This document shows, piece by piece, positions 26,086 through 33,636 of a stretch of DNA of 64,000 nucleotides. Under the pieces are notes generated by a model. The model saw nothing but the letters and a program-made list of their open reading frames with translations, searched no databases and was not told the origin of the DNA. Position numbers and translations under genes: made by a program. The stretch lies in the NCBI GenBank assembly GCA_016197365.1, contig JACPVS010000019.1:140916-204915 (forward strand). Reading direction: 5' to 3'. Source of the stretch: Mycolicibacterium cosmeticum (lineage in GTDB: Bacteria > Actinomycetota > Actinomycetes > Mycobacteriales > Mycobacteriaceae). Position 1 is the stretch's first letter. Every line of letters starts with the position of its first letter.

Positions 26086-27807
26086 TCAAGGCTTCACGTC
26101 GTAGACGGGCACATCGTCCTGCCAGGGCTGGCGAACCACCATGTCGGCAACCTTCACGTAGCCGGATTCGAACTGTCCGGTGGCGGCGTCGACGAGACGG
26201 TACTGCTGGGTCTGGCGGTGGATGGGCTGCGCATCGAGCATGACGATGCGCACCTCGCCGGGCTCGAAGTGGCAACGCGCCTGCAGCGCGGCCACCAGTT
26301 GTTCGTTGCTCATGTGCCCGTCACCGAAGTTCCAGCCGATGGCGGTGCTGACGATGCGTTCGCCGTCGGTCAGGGTGTAGTCGTCCTCGTTGTGTCCGGC
26401 CATGGCGCGGTGCGCCAGGGTGAACAGCGCTCGGCCGTGAGTGTTGAAGGAGCGGAAGGCATATCCCATGTAGAGCGGGATCTGCGCGGCCTCCTTGCTG
26501 CCGTAGAACCGCTCCAACTGGGCGGCGGGCATGCTGGCGATGGCGACGACGCCCTTCGCGATCTTCTCGTCGGCCGAGGGTTTGATGCACCACAGCGAGG
26601 TGTCCCAGTTACCGGCGTAGTACCGCATGCCCGGCAGGAACGAGACCTTGCGCGGGAACATGTTGCCCACCGCCACGGTGCCGGCGACCACCGCGAAAAG
26701 GATGATGGGCCATGGGCTTTGCAGGTCGGTAAGCCCGACGCCGGCCTGCCCGACGAACAGGGTGAACACCGAGAACATCATGAAGACGTTCCACTCCAGC
26801 GGTACGCCCATGGGGATCGAGCTCAAGATGCCGAAATGGAAGCACAGCATGATGAATGCTGCGATGTAGGTGGGCCAGCCGCCGTGGGAGAAGAACAGCA
26901 CCAGCGGGACCAGTCCTTCGATGGCGGTGGAGAAGTGCCCGATGAAGCGCGACGGCGGGCCGGGGCGCAGGTCGTCGGGGAAGTGCTCGAAGAACTTTCG
27001 TTTGATCGCCGGTGACCGGAAGACCGGATTGTTGCTCATCATCGTGGAGATGACGAACGGGAAATGCTTGTTGAGTTTGGAGGTGGCCGCACCCATCCAG
27101 ATGACCAGGCACACCAGCTTGGCGGCGATCACGATGTCAGCCCCGGCGAACAGGAAGCAGACCGCCAGCGAGCAGTACACCTCGCCGCGGGCGGCCAGGA
27201 AGATCACCTTGTCGCGCAGCCCGGCCAGCGCGAGCAGTCCGACAATCGCCGCCGTCTGCCAGACCGGCAGCACCCCGACGGTGGAGCCGAGTTCGGGGAT
27301 GGGCCCGGTGCCATCAGAGAAGATGGCGATCAGCAGAACGACCAGTAGCGCGCCGTAGAGCGCCACGTCCACTGGCGTGCGGGTGTCCCCGGCGGTCAAC
27401 GGGATGCGCCCGGGCCACGGTGGCAACCGAATCGTCTTGGGCCGCAACCAGTACAGGATGGATCCCAGTGGCGGGAAGAACCTGTTGTTCAGCGGGCCGA
27501 AACCGCAACCGAGGCCGACGACATCGAACAGCATCGTGTAGAAGACGATCTTCTGATACACGATGGGCTCGGCGTACCACTGCGCGACATCGGTGAAGCC
27601 GTCGACACCTCGGGTACTCAGCACCACCAGCCAGCCACCGAGGATGTAAGCCAGGATCTTGACGACGTAGAACAGGTGCAGCGCGACGGGTGTGCCGAAG
27701 CCGACCTCGGCCCAGTGCCGGGCCATCGGCCGGATCTTCTCCGCCCGGGTGCCCTTGCTCCACTGCTCGAAGTCGATCTGGGGCGTTTCCTGTTTCAAAA
27801 AACCCAT
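26086..27807 (-). CDS. DUF3556-family polytopic membrane protein
   Basis: A 573-residue protein with about ten membrane segments across residues 35-380 and a soluble C-terminal part of ~170 residues (AAQIPLYMGYAFRSFNTHGRALF, GWNFGDGHMSNEQL). Length and pattern match the actinobacterial DUF3556 family as I remember it. Function is unknown. A perfect KstR box overlaps its leaderless-looking promoter, so it probably belongs to the cholesterol-responsive regulon. The amidohydrolase follows 13 bp later. A role in handling sterol or fatty-acid-derived membrane lipid is a guess. Confidence 0.8.
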   Translation of the reverse strand: MGFLKQETPQIDFEQWSKGTRAEKIRPMARHWAEVGFGTPVALHLFYVVKILAYILGGWLVVLSTRGVDGFTDVAQWYAEPIVYQKIVFYTMLFDVVGLGCGFGPLNNRFFPPLGSILYWLRPKTIRLPPWPGRIPLTAGDTRTPVDVALYGALLVVLLIAIFSDGTGPIPELGSTVGVLPVWQTAAIVGLLALAGLRDKVIFLAARGEVYCSLAVCFLFAGADIVIAAKLVCLVIWMGAATSKLNKHFPFVISTMMSNNPVFRSPAIKRKFFEHFPDDLRPGPPSRFIGHFSTAIEGLVPLVLFFSHGGWPTYIAAFIMLCFHFGILSSIPMGVPLEWNVFMMFSVFTLFVGQAGVGLTDLQSPWPIILFAVVAGTVAVGNMFPRKVSFLPGMRYYAGNWDTSLWCIKPSADEKIAKGVVAIASMPAAQLERFYGSKEAAQIPLYMGYAFRSFNTHGRALFTLAHRAMAGHNEDDYTLTDGERIVSTAIGWNFGDGHMSNEQLVAALQARCHFEPGEVRIVMLDAQPIHRQTQQYRLVDAATGQFESGYVKVADMVVRQPWQDDVPVYDVKP

Positions 27808-27814
27808 GCCGGTC

Positions 27815-27832
27815 AGACTAGAACGTGTTCTA
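27815..27832 (-). promoter_or_regulatory. KstR operator overlapping a leaderless -10
   Basis: On the minus strand 27832-27819 reads TAGAACACGTTCTA, a perfect 14-bp palindrome identical to the KstR consensus. TAGTCT (27820-27815) lies exactly seven bases before the ATG at 27807 and shares two bases with the palindrome. KstR binding would block transcription until cholesterol-derived CoA esters release it. Confidence 0.8.
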
Positions 27833-27872
27833 AACCGAGGGAATCACTTCGCCGGGAACGGTGCCCCCCAGA

Positions 27873-28601
27873 TCAGGCACGGAGCATCGGTGGATGCAGT
27901 AATTGCAGGTCACCGCGCCGGTACAGAGCTGCGGGTCGCCCACCGTCGCGCCCGGTGGTTGCACCGGTCGGCAACAAGAAGCCTTCCGCCCCGGTGACCT
28001 TGCGGTGAAAGTTCCTGCTGTCCAGCGTTGCGCCCCACACGATTTCATAGACGCGACGCAGCTCGGCGACGGTGAACTCATCGGGGCAGAAGGTGGTGGC
28101 CAGCGGGGTGTACTCGAACTTGGCCCGGGCCCGTTCCAGTCCGTCGGCAAGAATCCGGCCGTGGTCGAAGGCCAGCGGGGCGGCCAGTAAATCGTCCACG
28201 GGCGCCCATCGGGCGCCCGCCGCGTCTCCGCCCGCCACGGGCAACGGTAGGTCGGGCGCGAGGCCCAGGTAGGCGACCGTGATGACGCGCATGCGTGGGT
28301 CACGTTGCGGCGCACCGTAGGTCGCGAGCTGCTCCAGGTGCAGCCGGGAGCAACCGATCCCCGTTTCCTCGACGAGTTCGCGGGTGGCCGCTGCATCCAG
28401 GTCCTCACCCGGGCGCACGAACCCGCCGGGCAGCGCCCACTGGCCGGCATACGGCGCCTCGCCGCGCCGGATGACCAGCACGCACAGGATGTCGTCGCGG
28501 ATGGTCAGCGTGACCAGGTCCACGGTCACCGCGACGGCCGGATAGTTCTGCGAGTCGTACGCCACGGCGCCACGGTAATCGTCATATTGACGAAAAGCCA
28601 T
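27873..28601 (-). CDS. NrtR-type Nudix transcriptional regulator
   Basis: A 242-residue protein with two parts. Residues ~20-150 form a Nudix hydrolase domain with an intact Nudix box (GFVRPGEDLDAAATRELVEE followed by TGI; all required Glu/Arg present). Residues ~160-235 form the winged helix of NrtR proteins, with the hallmark RNFHRKV and GRPAALYR. NrtR proteins repress NAD-metabolism genes and respond to ADP-ribose. The intact box means hydrolysis may be retained. ATG 28601 is preferred; it lies between two matching operators. Divergent from the SPFH/NAD-kinase-like operon, the obvious target. Confidence 0.88.
   Translation of the reverse strand: MAFRQYDDYRGAVAYDSQNYPAVAVTVDLVTLTIRDDILCVLVIRRGEAPYAGQWALPGGFVRPGEDLDAAATRELVEETGIGCSRLHLEQLATYGAPQRDPRMRVITVAYLGLAPDLPLPVAGGDAAGARWAPVDDLLAAPLAFDHGRILADGLERARAKFEYTPLATTFCPDEFTVAELRRVYEIVWGATLDSRNFHRKVTGAEGFLLPTGATTGRDGGRPAALYRRGDLQLLHPPMLRA
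28579..28593. promoter_or_regulatory. NrtR-like operator 1
   Basis: TCGTC-ATATT-GACGA, an inverted repeat inside the first codons of the Nudix regulator gene. It has the same arms and spacing as operator 2. Autoregulation inferred. Confidence 0.6.
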
Positions 28602-28609
28602 ACCTCGGC

Positions 28610-28630
28610 TTATCGTCGCGTTGACGATAA
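28610..28630. promoter_or_regulatory. NrtR-like operator 2
   Basis: TTATCGTC-GCGTT-GACGATAA, a perfect 8-bp-arm inverted repeat directly before the AAGGAGG ribosome site of the SPFH gene. Its centre is 34 bp from that of operator 1. Confidence 0.75.
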
Positions 28631-28644
28631 AGGAGGTGGCCACC

Positions 28645-29643
28645 ATGGCCGTCATCACCCGTTACCCACTGATCCGTCACCTGCGGGTGGCGCCGACCGC
28701 GCACATCCGGGCGCTGCGCCGCGGGAAGGTGGTGCGCGACGGAGCCGGGCTGGCGTTCTGGTTCCGCCCGCTGACCGCCGCGATGTCGGAGGTCCCACTC
28801 GACGATCGAGAGCTGCCCCTGCTGTTCCACGCCCGCACCGCCGACTTCCAGGACGTCACGGTGCAGGCCACGGTGACCTACCGCGTGGTCGACCCGGCGC
28901 TGGCCGCCCAGCGCATCGACTTCGCCATCGACACCGATACCGGCCGCTGGCGTGGGACCCCACTGGAACAGGTGGCCGCGCTGCTCACCGAATCCGCTCA
29001 ACAGCACGGCCTGGACCTGCTCGCCCGCACCACCTTGACCGTCGCCCTGATCGACGGGATCAGTGCGGTGCGTGAACGGATGAGCACCGGGTTGGCGGCC
29101 GACACCCGGCTGACCGAAACCGGGATCGAGGTGATCGGCGTTCGGGTGGTGGCGATGCGGCCCGAACCGGACGTCGAACGCGCGCTGCAGACACCGACCC
29201 GCGAACAGGTGCAGCAGGACGCCGACAAGGCGACGTTCGAGAGACGCGCCCTGGCAGTCGAACGCGAACGCGCCATCGGCGAGAACGAGCTGCAGACCAA
29301 GATCGAACTGGCCCGGCGCGAAGAGGAATTGGTGGCCCAGAACGGCGCCAACGATCGGCTCAAGACCCAGGAATCGTGGGCGGCCGACGCGATCGCCACC
29401 GAGGCGAAGGCACACCGCGAAGTGGCGCTGGCCGAGGCCAAGGCGCAAGCCGCCCGCCTGGTCGGCGAGGCCGAGGCCGCCGCCGAAGCGGCGCGACTGG
29501 CCGCTTACCGCGACCTGAGCGAGGCGACGCTGTTGGGCCTGGCGCTCAAGGAGCTGGCGGTGAATCTGCCGAAGATCGAGCACCTGGTGCTGACCCCGGA
29601 TCTGCTGGCTCCTGTGCTGGCCCGGTTGGGAGCCGGGCAATGA
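28645..29643 (+). CDS. SPFH/Band 7-domain protein
   Basis: A 332-residue stomatin/prohibitin-like protein. The SPFH domain spans roughly residues 20-190 (FQDVTVQATVTYRVVDPALA, then TETGIEVIGVRVVAMRPEPDVERAL). It is followed by a charged coiled coil (~200-290) rich in Ala/Glu/Arg and a short C-terminal domain. There is no N-terminal membrane helix, so it is soluble or peripherally attached, unlike stomatins. ATG 28645 has an ideal AAAGGAGGT. Its stop overlaps the next ATG (ATGA). SPFH proteins form ring assemblies; here one is tied to NAD control by operator and operon. Confidence 0.87.
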   Translation: MAVITRYPLIRHLRVAPTAHIRALRRGKVVRDGAGLAFWFRPLTAAMSEVPLDDRELPLLFHARTADFQDVTVQATVTYRVVDPALAAQRIDFAIDTDTGRWRGTPLEQVAALLTESAQQHGLDLLARTTLTVALIDGISAVRERMSTGLAADTRLTETGIEVIGVRVVAMRPEPDVERALQTPTREQVQQDADKATFERRALAVERERAIGENELQTKIELARREEELVAQNGANDRLKTQESWAADAIATEAKAHREVALAEAKAQAARLVGEAEAAAEAARLAAYRDLSEATLLGLALKELAVNLPKIEHLVLTPDLLAPVLARLGAGQ

Positions 29644-30533
29644 CCAGTCTCGCGCCGCGGGTGGTGGTCGTGCACCGGCGCACCGAACTCGACGATGCGT
29701 TGGCCCGGCACGGCACCCACGGCCAGGCGGCCTTCTTCCTACGCAGCAGGGGCCGTGATATCGATGAGCTCGAAACCCGGCACGCCCGAACCCAATCCGC
29801 GCTCACCGCTGTCGCCGCCGGGATCCCGGTGGATTGGCGACGTGGCCGGGTGGAGCGGGCCGACCTGTCCCGCTTCCTTTTCGAACCCGCCGACGTGGTG
29901 GTCGTCGTCGGGCAGGACGGACTGGTCGCCAATGTCGCCAAATATCTTGACGGACAACCCGTGATCGGCGTGGACCCTGAGCCCGGACGCAATGCCGGGG
30001 TCCTGGTGACGCACTCCCCCGACGCCGCCGGCCCGCTGATGCGCGCCGCGGTACACGGGGATGCCGAGGTACAACTGCGGGCGATGGTGCAAGCCGGCAC
30101 CGACGACGGGCAACGGCTGATGGCGGTCAACGAGATCTTCGTCGGGCATGCCAGCCACCAGACCGCCCGCTACACACTGAATCTCCCGGACGGGCACACC
30201 GAACGGCAGGCCTCGTCGGGCCTGATCGTCTCCACCGGTACCGGCGCGAGCGGCTGGTGCCGGTCGGTCTGGCAAGGCCGACACAGTGCGTTACCGCTAC
30301 CCGGCCCGACCGATCCACGGCTGGTGTGGTTCGTGAGGGAGGCCTGGCCGTCACCGGCGACCGGCACCGCGCTGGTCGAAGGCGCCCTGACCGCCGCCGA
30401 ACTGACCATCGATGTAGAGTCCGACCGCTTGGTCGCATTCGGCGACGGTATCGAAGCCGACACGCTGACGTTGTCCTGGGGCCAACGGGTTTCGGTGCGA
30501 CTGGCCGAGCAGCGGCTGCGGTTGGTGCGTTAG
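29640..30533 (+). CDS. NAD-kinase-like protein (divergent)
   Basis: A 297-residue protein of the ATP-NAD kinase fold. The usual GGDG motif reads G91-Q92-D93-G94, VNE at 163-165 matches the NE motif, and VSTGTGASGW matches the STxTGSTAY loop. The aspartate and most ligand loops are kept while the second glycine of GGDG is lost, so activity is uncertain. Residues 1-80 are atypical (HGQAAFFLRSRGRDIDELE). Coupled by a four-base overlap to the SPFH gene and under NrtR-like operators. It may be a true NAD kinase variant, a sensor, or a kinase for a related nucleotide. Confidence 0.78.
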   Translation: MTSLAPRVVVVHRRTELDDALARHGTHGQAAFFLRSRGRDIDELETRHARTQSALTAVAAGIPVDWRRGRVERADLSRFLFEPADVVVVVGQDGLVANVAKYLDGQPVIGVDPEPGRNAGVLVTHSPDAAGPLMRAAVHGDAEVQLRAMVQAGTDDGQRLMAVNEIFVGHASHQTARYTLNLPDGHTERQASSGLIVSTGTGASGWCRSVWQGRHSALPLPGPTDPRLVWFVREAWPSPATGTALVEGALTAAELTIDVESDRLVAFGDGIEADTLTLSWGQRVSVRLAEQRLRLVR

Positions 30534-32863
30534 CTGCGGACGACGATCTTCGCGCTGCCGACACCGTCCTCGGCCGGATCGACAACGGCCGTGTACCGCC
30601 CGCCGATCGGCAGATTCACCGGATCGGTGCTACCGCTACCGCCCACCACGCATCCTCGCGATATGACATCCCCGCTCGGGTTTCGCAGTTCCAGGATGCC
30701 GCATTGGCCCGGCAGCGTGGAATCGGTCGCCTCCACCGTGACCTCTTGTCCCGCAGCGCCGTCGAAGGTGAGCCGGCTCGTTGCCCCGGGTTGGCCGATC
30801 GTCGCGGTCGCCGGGGACCCGTTGATGCGCACCACGCCCGTTTGGTCCACGGCGGTGTTCAGACGCAGTTGAACAGTTCCGGTATCGCGGCCGGCGGGGT
30901 CGAAGACGATGCGGTATTCACCGTCGGTAGGGAGCTCGATGCCGTCGAGAAAGCCGTTGCCCTGGGCCGTGCAGCCGGTCTCGATGCGCGTTCCGTCCGG
31001 GCCGAACAACTGAAGGGCCGCACACTGATCGGGCACCGTGGAATCTGATGCCGTGACGAACACCTTCTGTCCGGCGCTACCACGAAAGTTGCTGCTGCTC
31101 AGGGCACCCGGTGACATGATCGTTGCCGTGACCGCCGGGCCACCGGCCTCGATATCCAGTGCTTGGTCGGTGCTCACGTAGGTCCGCAGCTCGGTTCGGC
31201 CGGTATCTGAGCCCACCGGCGCCACCACGATCGCGTACTCACCCGAGGTGGGGAGCACGGTGCCGTCGATGTAGCCCGTTCCGCCGTTCAGGCAGCCGGT
31301 GTTGAGTTTCACACCGTCCGGGCCCACCAATTGCAGCACGCCACACTGGTCGGGCAGCGTGCTGCGGACAGCATCGACGAACAACCGCTGGCCGGCGTTG
31401 CCCTGGACGGTGGTCCGTGCGGGCGCGCCACCGCTGTCCAGGGCCACACTGCCTGCCGCAGATACCCTCTGGGCTACCGCAGCGTCGGTGGCGAATACCG
31501 ACTGACCGGTCAAGGCGACGTCGATGGTGCAGCCGTCCAGTACCGCGGGGTCGGTGACGCCCGCGCGGCGGCAGATCAGTTCGGCGGACTTTCGGTAGGG
31601 CAGGTTGGCCGCGACGATCGGCCGCTCCGGCAGGCTGCGATCGGTGAAAGTCTGCGTGCTCTGACCGGGCTGGTAGTCGAACAGCGACTCTTGTGCACCG
31701 ATCCGCCAGCTGTCGGCGAAGCGCGGATACAGGTCATCGAAGCCGCTGCCGCCCAACGGTTTTCCATCACTGAGGGCGAGGTCGTCGCCGTCGTCGTCGT
31801 TGAAGTTCCCCAGCAGCCCGCTGGTCTTTCCGCGGTGCGACTCGGCAAGCCCGACAATCAGGCTCAGCCCCCACCGACCGATGGGGCGCACCTCCAACGT
31901 CGACCCGTCCGGCCAGTCCACCCGGACCGCATCGTCGTCGGTACCCACGACTCCCCGGTGCGACAACGTGAGTCCCGCGGCCGGCACCTGCACTGCCTTC
32001 GCGTTGACGTGCACTTCCATGGTGCCGTCGACCAGATACACGCCCACGCGGTCACCGGCCACCTCGGCAGCGACGGCGGTGTTCAGGGTGACGTCGCGCG
32101 AACCGGGAAACGCAGTCTGGCGAGCCTGGATTCGCAGACCGGACACCTGCGAGCGCACGAGGGTGAACTCACCGGCCGCCATCTGGTCGTAGCGGAACCC
32201 GTCGAAGGTGGTCAGGTGTGGATCGCCGTTGCTGCCCGCGCAGGGGGCGCCCACCGCAACAACCGAACAGCCGGAGTTCGGCGGCCGCTCCTTTGGCTTC
32301 TCCTTTTCGCACGGGGCATTGTTCGGCGGCAGCGGACTCAAGGCATATTGGGTGCGTGGCGGCAGACCGACAGCGCGACGGTACTGGTTCTCGGCGTAGG
32401 TGGCGTTGACCTCGCTGGCGGCAATGCGCGTGTCCTGCTGCACACCATCGGCGCCGGTGTAGAAACACTTGGCCCGGGGAGTCTCGCCGTTGTTGTAGTC
32501 GAGCAGGTGCTTTCCTTCGTGCACGAGGGCGGCGCACTTTTCGGCATTCACCCCCTTCTCGAGCTCCGCGGTCTCGGATGGGTCCCAGTACAGCTTCCCG
32601 CCGCTGCCCGCGCCGATGAGAACCGCGGTCGGATCCGTCGGCAGAACCTGATCACCTCCGCCGGTGAGGATCTTGTTGTCCTTGCCGTTGCGTTGGATAT
32701 CGTTGACGATCTTTATCCCCGCAGCATCGATTTTCGCCGCACATGCCGCGAAGTCGGCTTGAAGGGCCGGTGCGACATCGACCTTCGCTCCGGCGGTCGC
32801 TTGGCCGACCAACAGCATCGCCGCAGCAAGAACGACGGGGAGCACCGCGCGCAGGACTCTCAT
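30530..32863 (-). CDS. Exported protein: HExxH zincin-like domain, VWD domain, three C-terminal repeats
   Basis: A 777-residue secreted protein. A signal peptide (~1-26, cleavage after ATAGA) leads to a domain with H115-E-G-K-H119, then EVNATYAENQYRRAVGLPPR about 32 residues on. This spacing and the E-x-N-A...EN..R..G.P.R pattern recall M91/NleD-like effector metalloproteases. A von Willebrand type D domain follows (~213-375, GDPHLTTFDGFRYDQ, GLLGNFNDDDGDD). Then come three ~110-residue repeats (each with PDQCG/A-LQL or PGQCGILEL, a second Cys, and GEY/GRY). The ATG overlaps the lipoprotein stop (ATGA). Protease activity is inferred from motifs only. Confidence 0.75.
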   Translation of the reverse strand: MRVLRAVLPVVLAAAMLLVGQATAGAKVDVAPALQADFAACAAKIDAAGIKIVNDIQRNGKDNKILTGGGDQVLPTDPTAVLIGAGSGGKLYWDPSETAELEKGVNAEKCAALVHEGKHLLDYNNGETPRAKCFYTGADGVQQDTRIAASEVNATYAENQYRRAVGLPPRTQYALSPLPPNNAPCEKEKPKERPPNSGCSVVAVGAPCAGSNGDPHLTTFDGFRYDQMAAGEFTLVRSQVSGLRIQARQTAFPGSRDVTLNTAVAAEVAGDRVGVYLVDGTMEVHVNAKAVQVPAAGLTLSHRGVVGTDDDAVRVDWPDGSTLEVRPIGRWGLSLIVGLAESHRGKTSGLLGNFNDDDGDDLALSDGKPLGGSGFDDLYPRFADSWRIGAQESLFDYQPGQSTQTFTDRSLPERPIVAANLPYRKSAELICRRAGVTDPAVLDGCTIDVALTGQSVFATDAAVAQRVSAAGSVALDSGGAPARTTVQGNAGQRLFVDAVRSTLPDQCGVLQLVGPDGVKLNTGCLNGGTGYIDGTVLPTSGEYAIVVAPVGSDTGRTELRTYVSTDQALDIEAGGPAVTATIMSPGALSSSNFRGSAGQKVFVTASDSTVPDQCAALQLFGPDGTRIETGCTAQGNGFLDGIELPTDGEYRIVFDPAGRDTGTVQLRLNTAVDQTGVVRINGSPATATIGQPGATSRLTFDGAAGQEVTVEATDSTLPGQCGILELRNPSGDVISRGCVVGGSGSTDPVNLPIGGRYTAVVDPAEDGVGSAKIVVRS

Positions 32864-33429
32864 GACGACGCCACGGTGAAGTTGACGGTGGCGCTCGCCC
32901 CGCCGGCCTGGCAGGGGTCGGCCGGCACCTTGGGCAACGGCGGCCGGAGGTAGGCGAGGGTCAAGGCGTACCGACCGGGCGCAGCCACGGGCCACAGACT
33001 GACCTCGGCGCCGCCGCCGGCATCGCCGGAATAGGTGTTCAAAGTGCCGTCCTCACTTGCGAAATCGAACCGGACGGTCTTGCCGGGTTCGACGTCCACC
33101 AAGGTGGCGGCCACCGCCGACTCGAACCCGTTGATGAAGCTGGCTTCGGTCATCTGCGGCGCCACCGGACTGCCGTCCCGGGTCAGTTCGAGCACGCTGA
33201 TGCCACCCATGGCCGACCTGGTGAGGCGACAGGTTTGACTCCAGGTGTTGGTGAGCGTCACCGTCAGCCGTACGGATTCCCCTGCGGCATAACTGGGTTG
33301 GCTGGCCTGCACCGCGACCGCGGCGGCCCCGTTGCCCGCGGGGGCGCGCTCCTCGGCCTTCGTGCAGCCGGCGGCGGTCAGCAGCGCCGCGCAGCCCAGC
33401 GCGGTCGCCACAATTATTCTCAGGGGCAC
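32860..33429 (-). CDS. Lipoprotein with Ig-like (BsuPI-resembling) domain
   Basis: A 189-residue lipoprotein with signal peptide and lipobox LTAAGC (Cys22), hence membrane-anchored on the outer face. The mature part is a single beta-sandwich: SYAAGESVRLTVTLTN, VDVEPGKTVRFDF, PGRYALTLAYLRPP. The strand order and the late PG-x-Y recall the BsuPI proteinase-inhibitor family, but the match is weak. Translation is coupled to the zincin/VWD gene, so an anchoring or inhibitory partner role is possible. ATG 33429 follows the 51-codon gene by 47 bp. Confidence 0.75.
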   Translation of the reverse strand: MPLRIIVATALGCAALLTAAGCTKAEERAPAGNGAAAVAVQASQPSYAAGESVRLTVTLTNTWSQTCRLTRSAMGGISVLELTRDGSPVAPQMTEASFINGFESAVAATLVDVEPGKTVRFDFASEDGTLNTYSGDAGGGAEVSLWPVAAPGRYALTLAYLRPPLPKVPADPCQAGGASATVNFTVASS

Positions 33430-33476
33430 GTGGTGAATCTTCGTCCGCAGGCGGCGCGGCCCGCACGCGTAGTCGA

Positions 33477-33632
33477 CTACCTGGCTTCCCCGTCGAACCT
33501 CAGGTCGTAGGCATACCCCTTATCGCCTTTGGCGCTGGCCCACAGCCCTTCTGGCGGAAGGACGCCGAATCCCGGATCATCGCGGCGGACGAATTCGTAG
33601 GTAAGCCCGTCGGCCCGCCGCACGAACCGCAT
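33477..33632 (-). CDS. Small conserved-looking ORF downstream of fadD (51 residues)
   Basis: A 51-residue cytoplasmic-looking protein (start MRFVRRADGLTYEFVRRDD, end AYDLRFDGEAR) with alternating beta-type residues. Its ATG lies four bases after the fadD stop and GGAGG lies upstream inside fadD, so coupling is likely. Function unknown. It is a credible gene because the frame is tightly packed between fadD and the lipoprotein gene. Confidence 0.6.
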   Translation of the reverse strand: MRFVRRADGLTYEFVRRDDPGFGVLPPEGLWASAKGDKGYAYDLRFDGEAR

Positions 33633-33636
33633 GGTC

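Noticed and set aside
27830..27980. Alternative frame with CTGAVTCNYCIHRC over the end of the Nudix gene
   Set aside because: GC at third positions looked good, but the Nudix frame itself carries the conserved GRPAALYR winged-helix end; no start or signal peptide for a separate gene.
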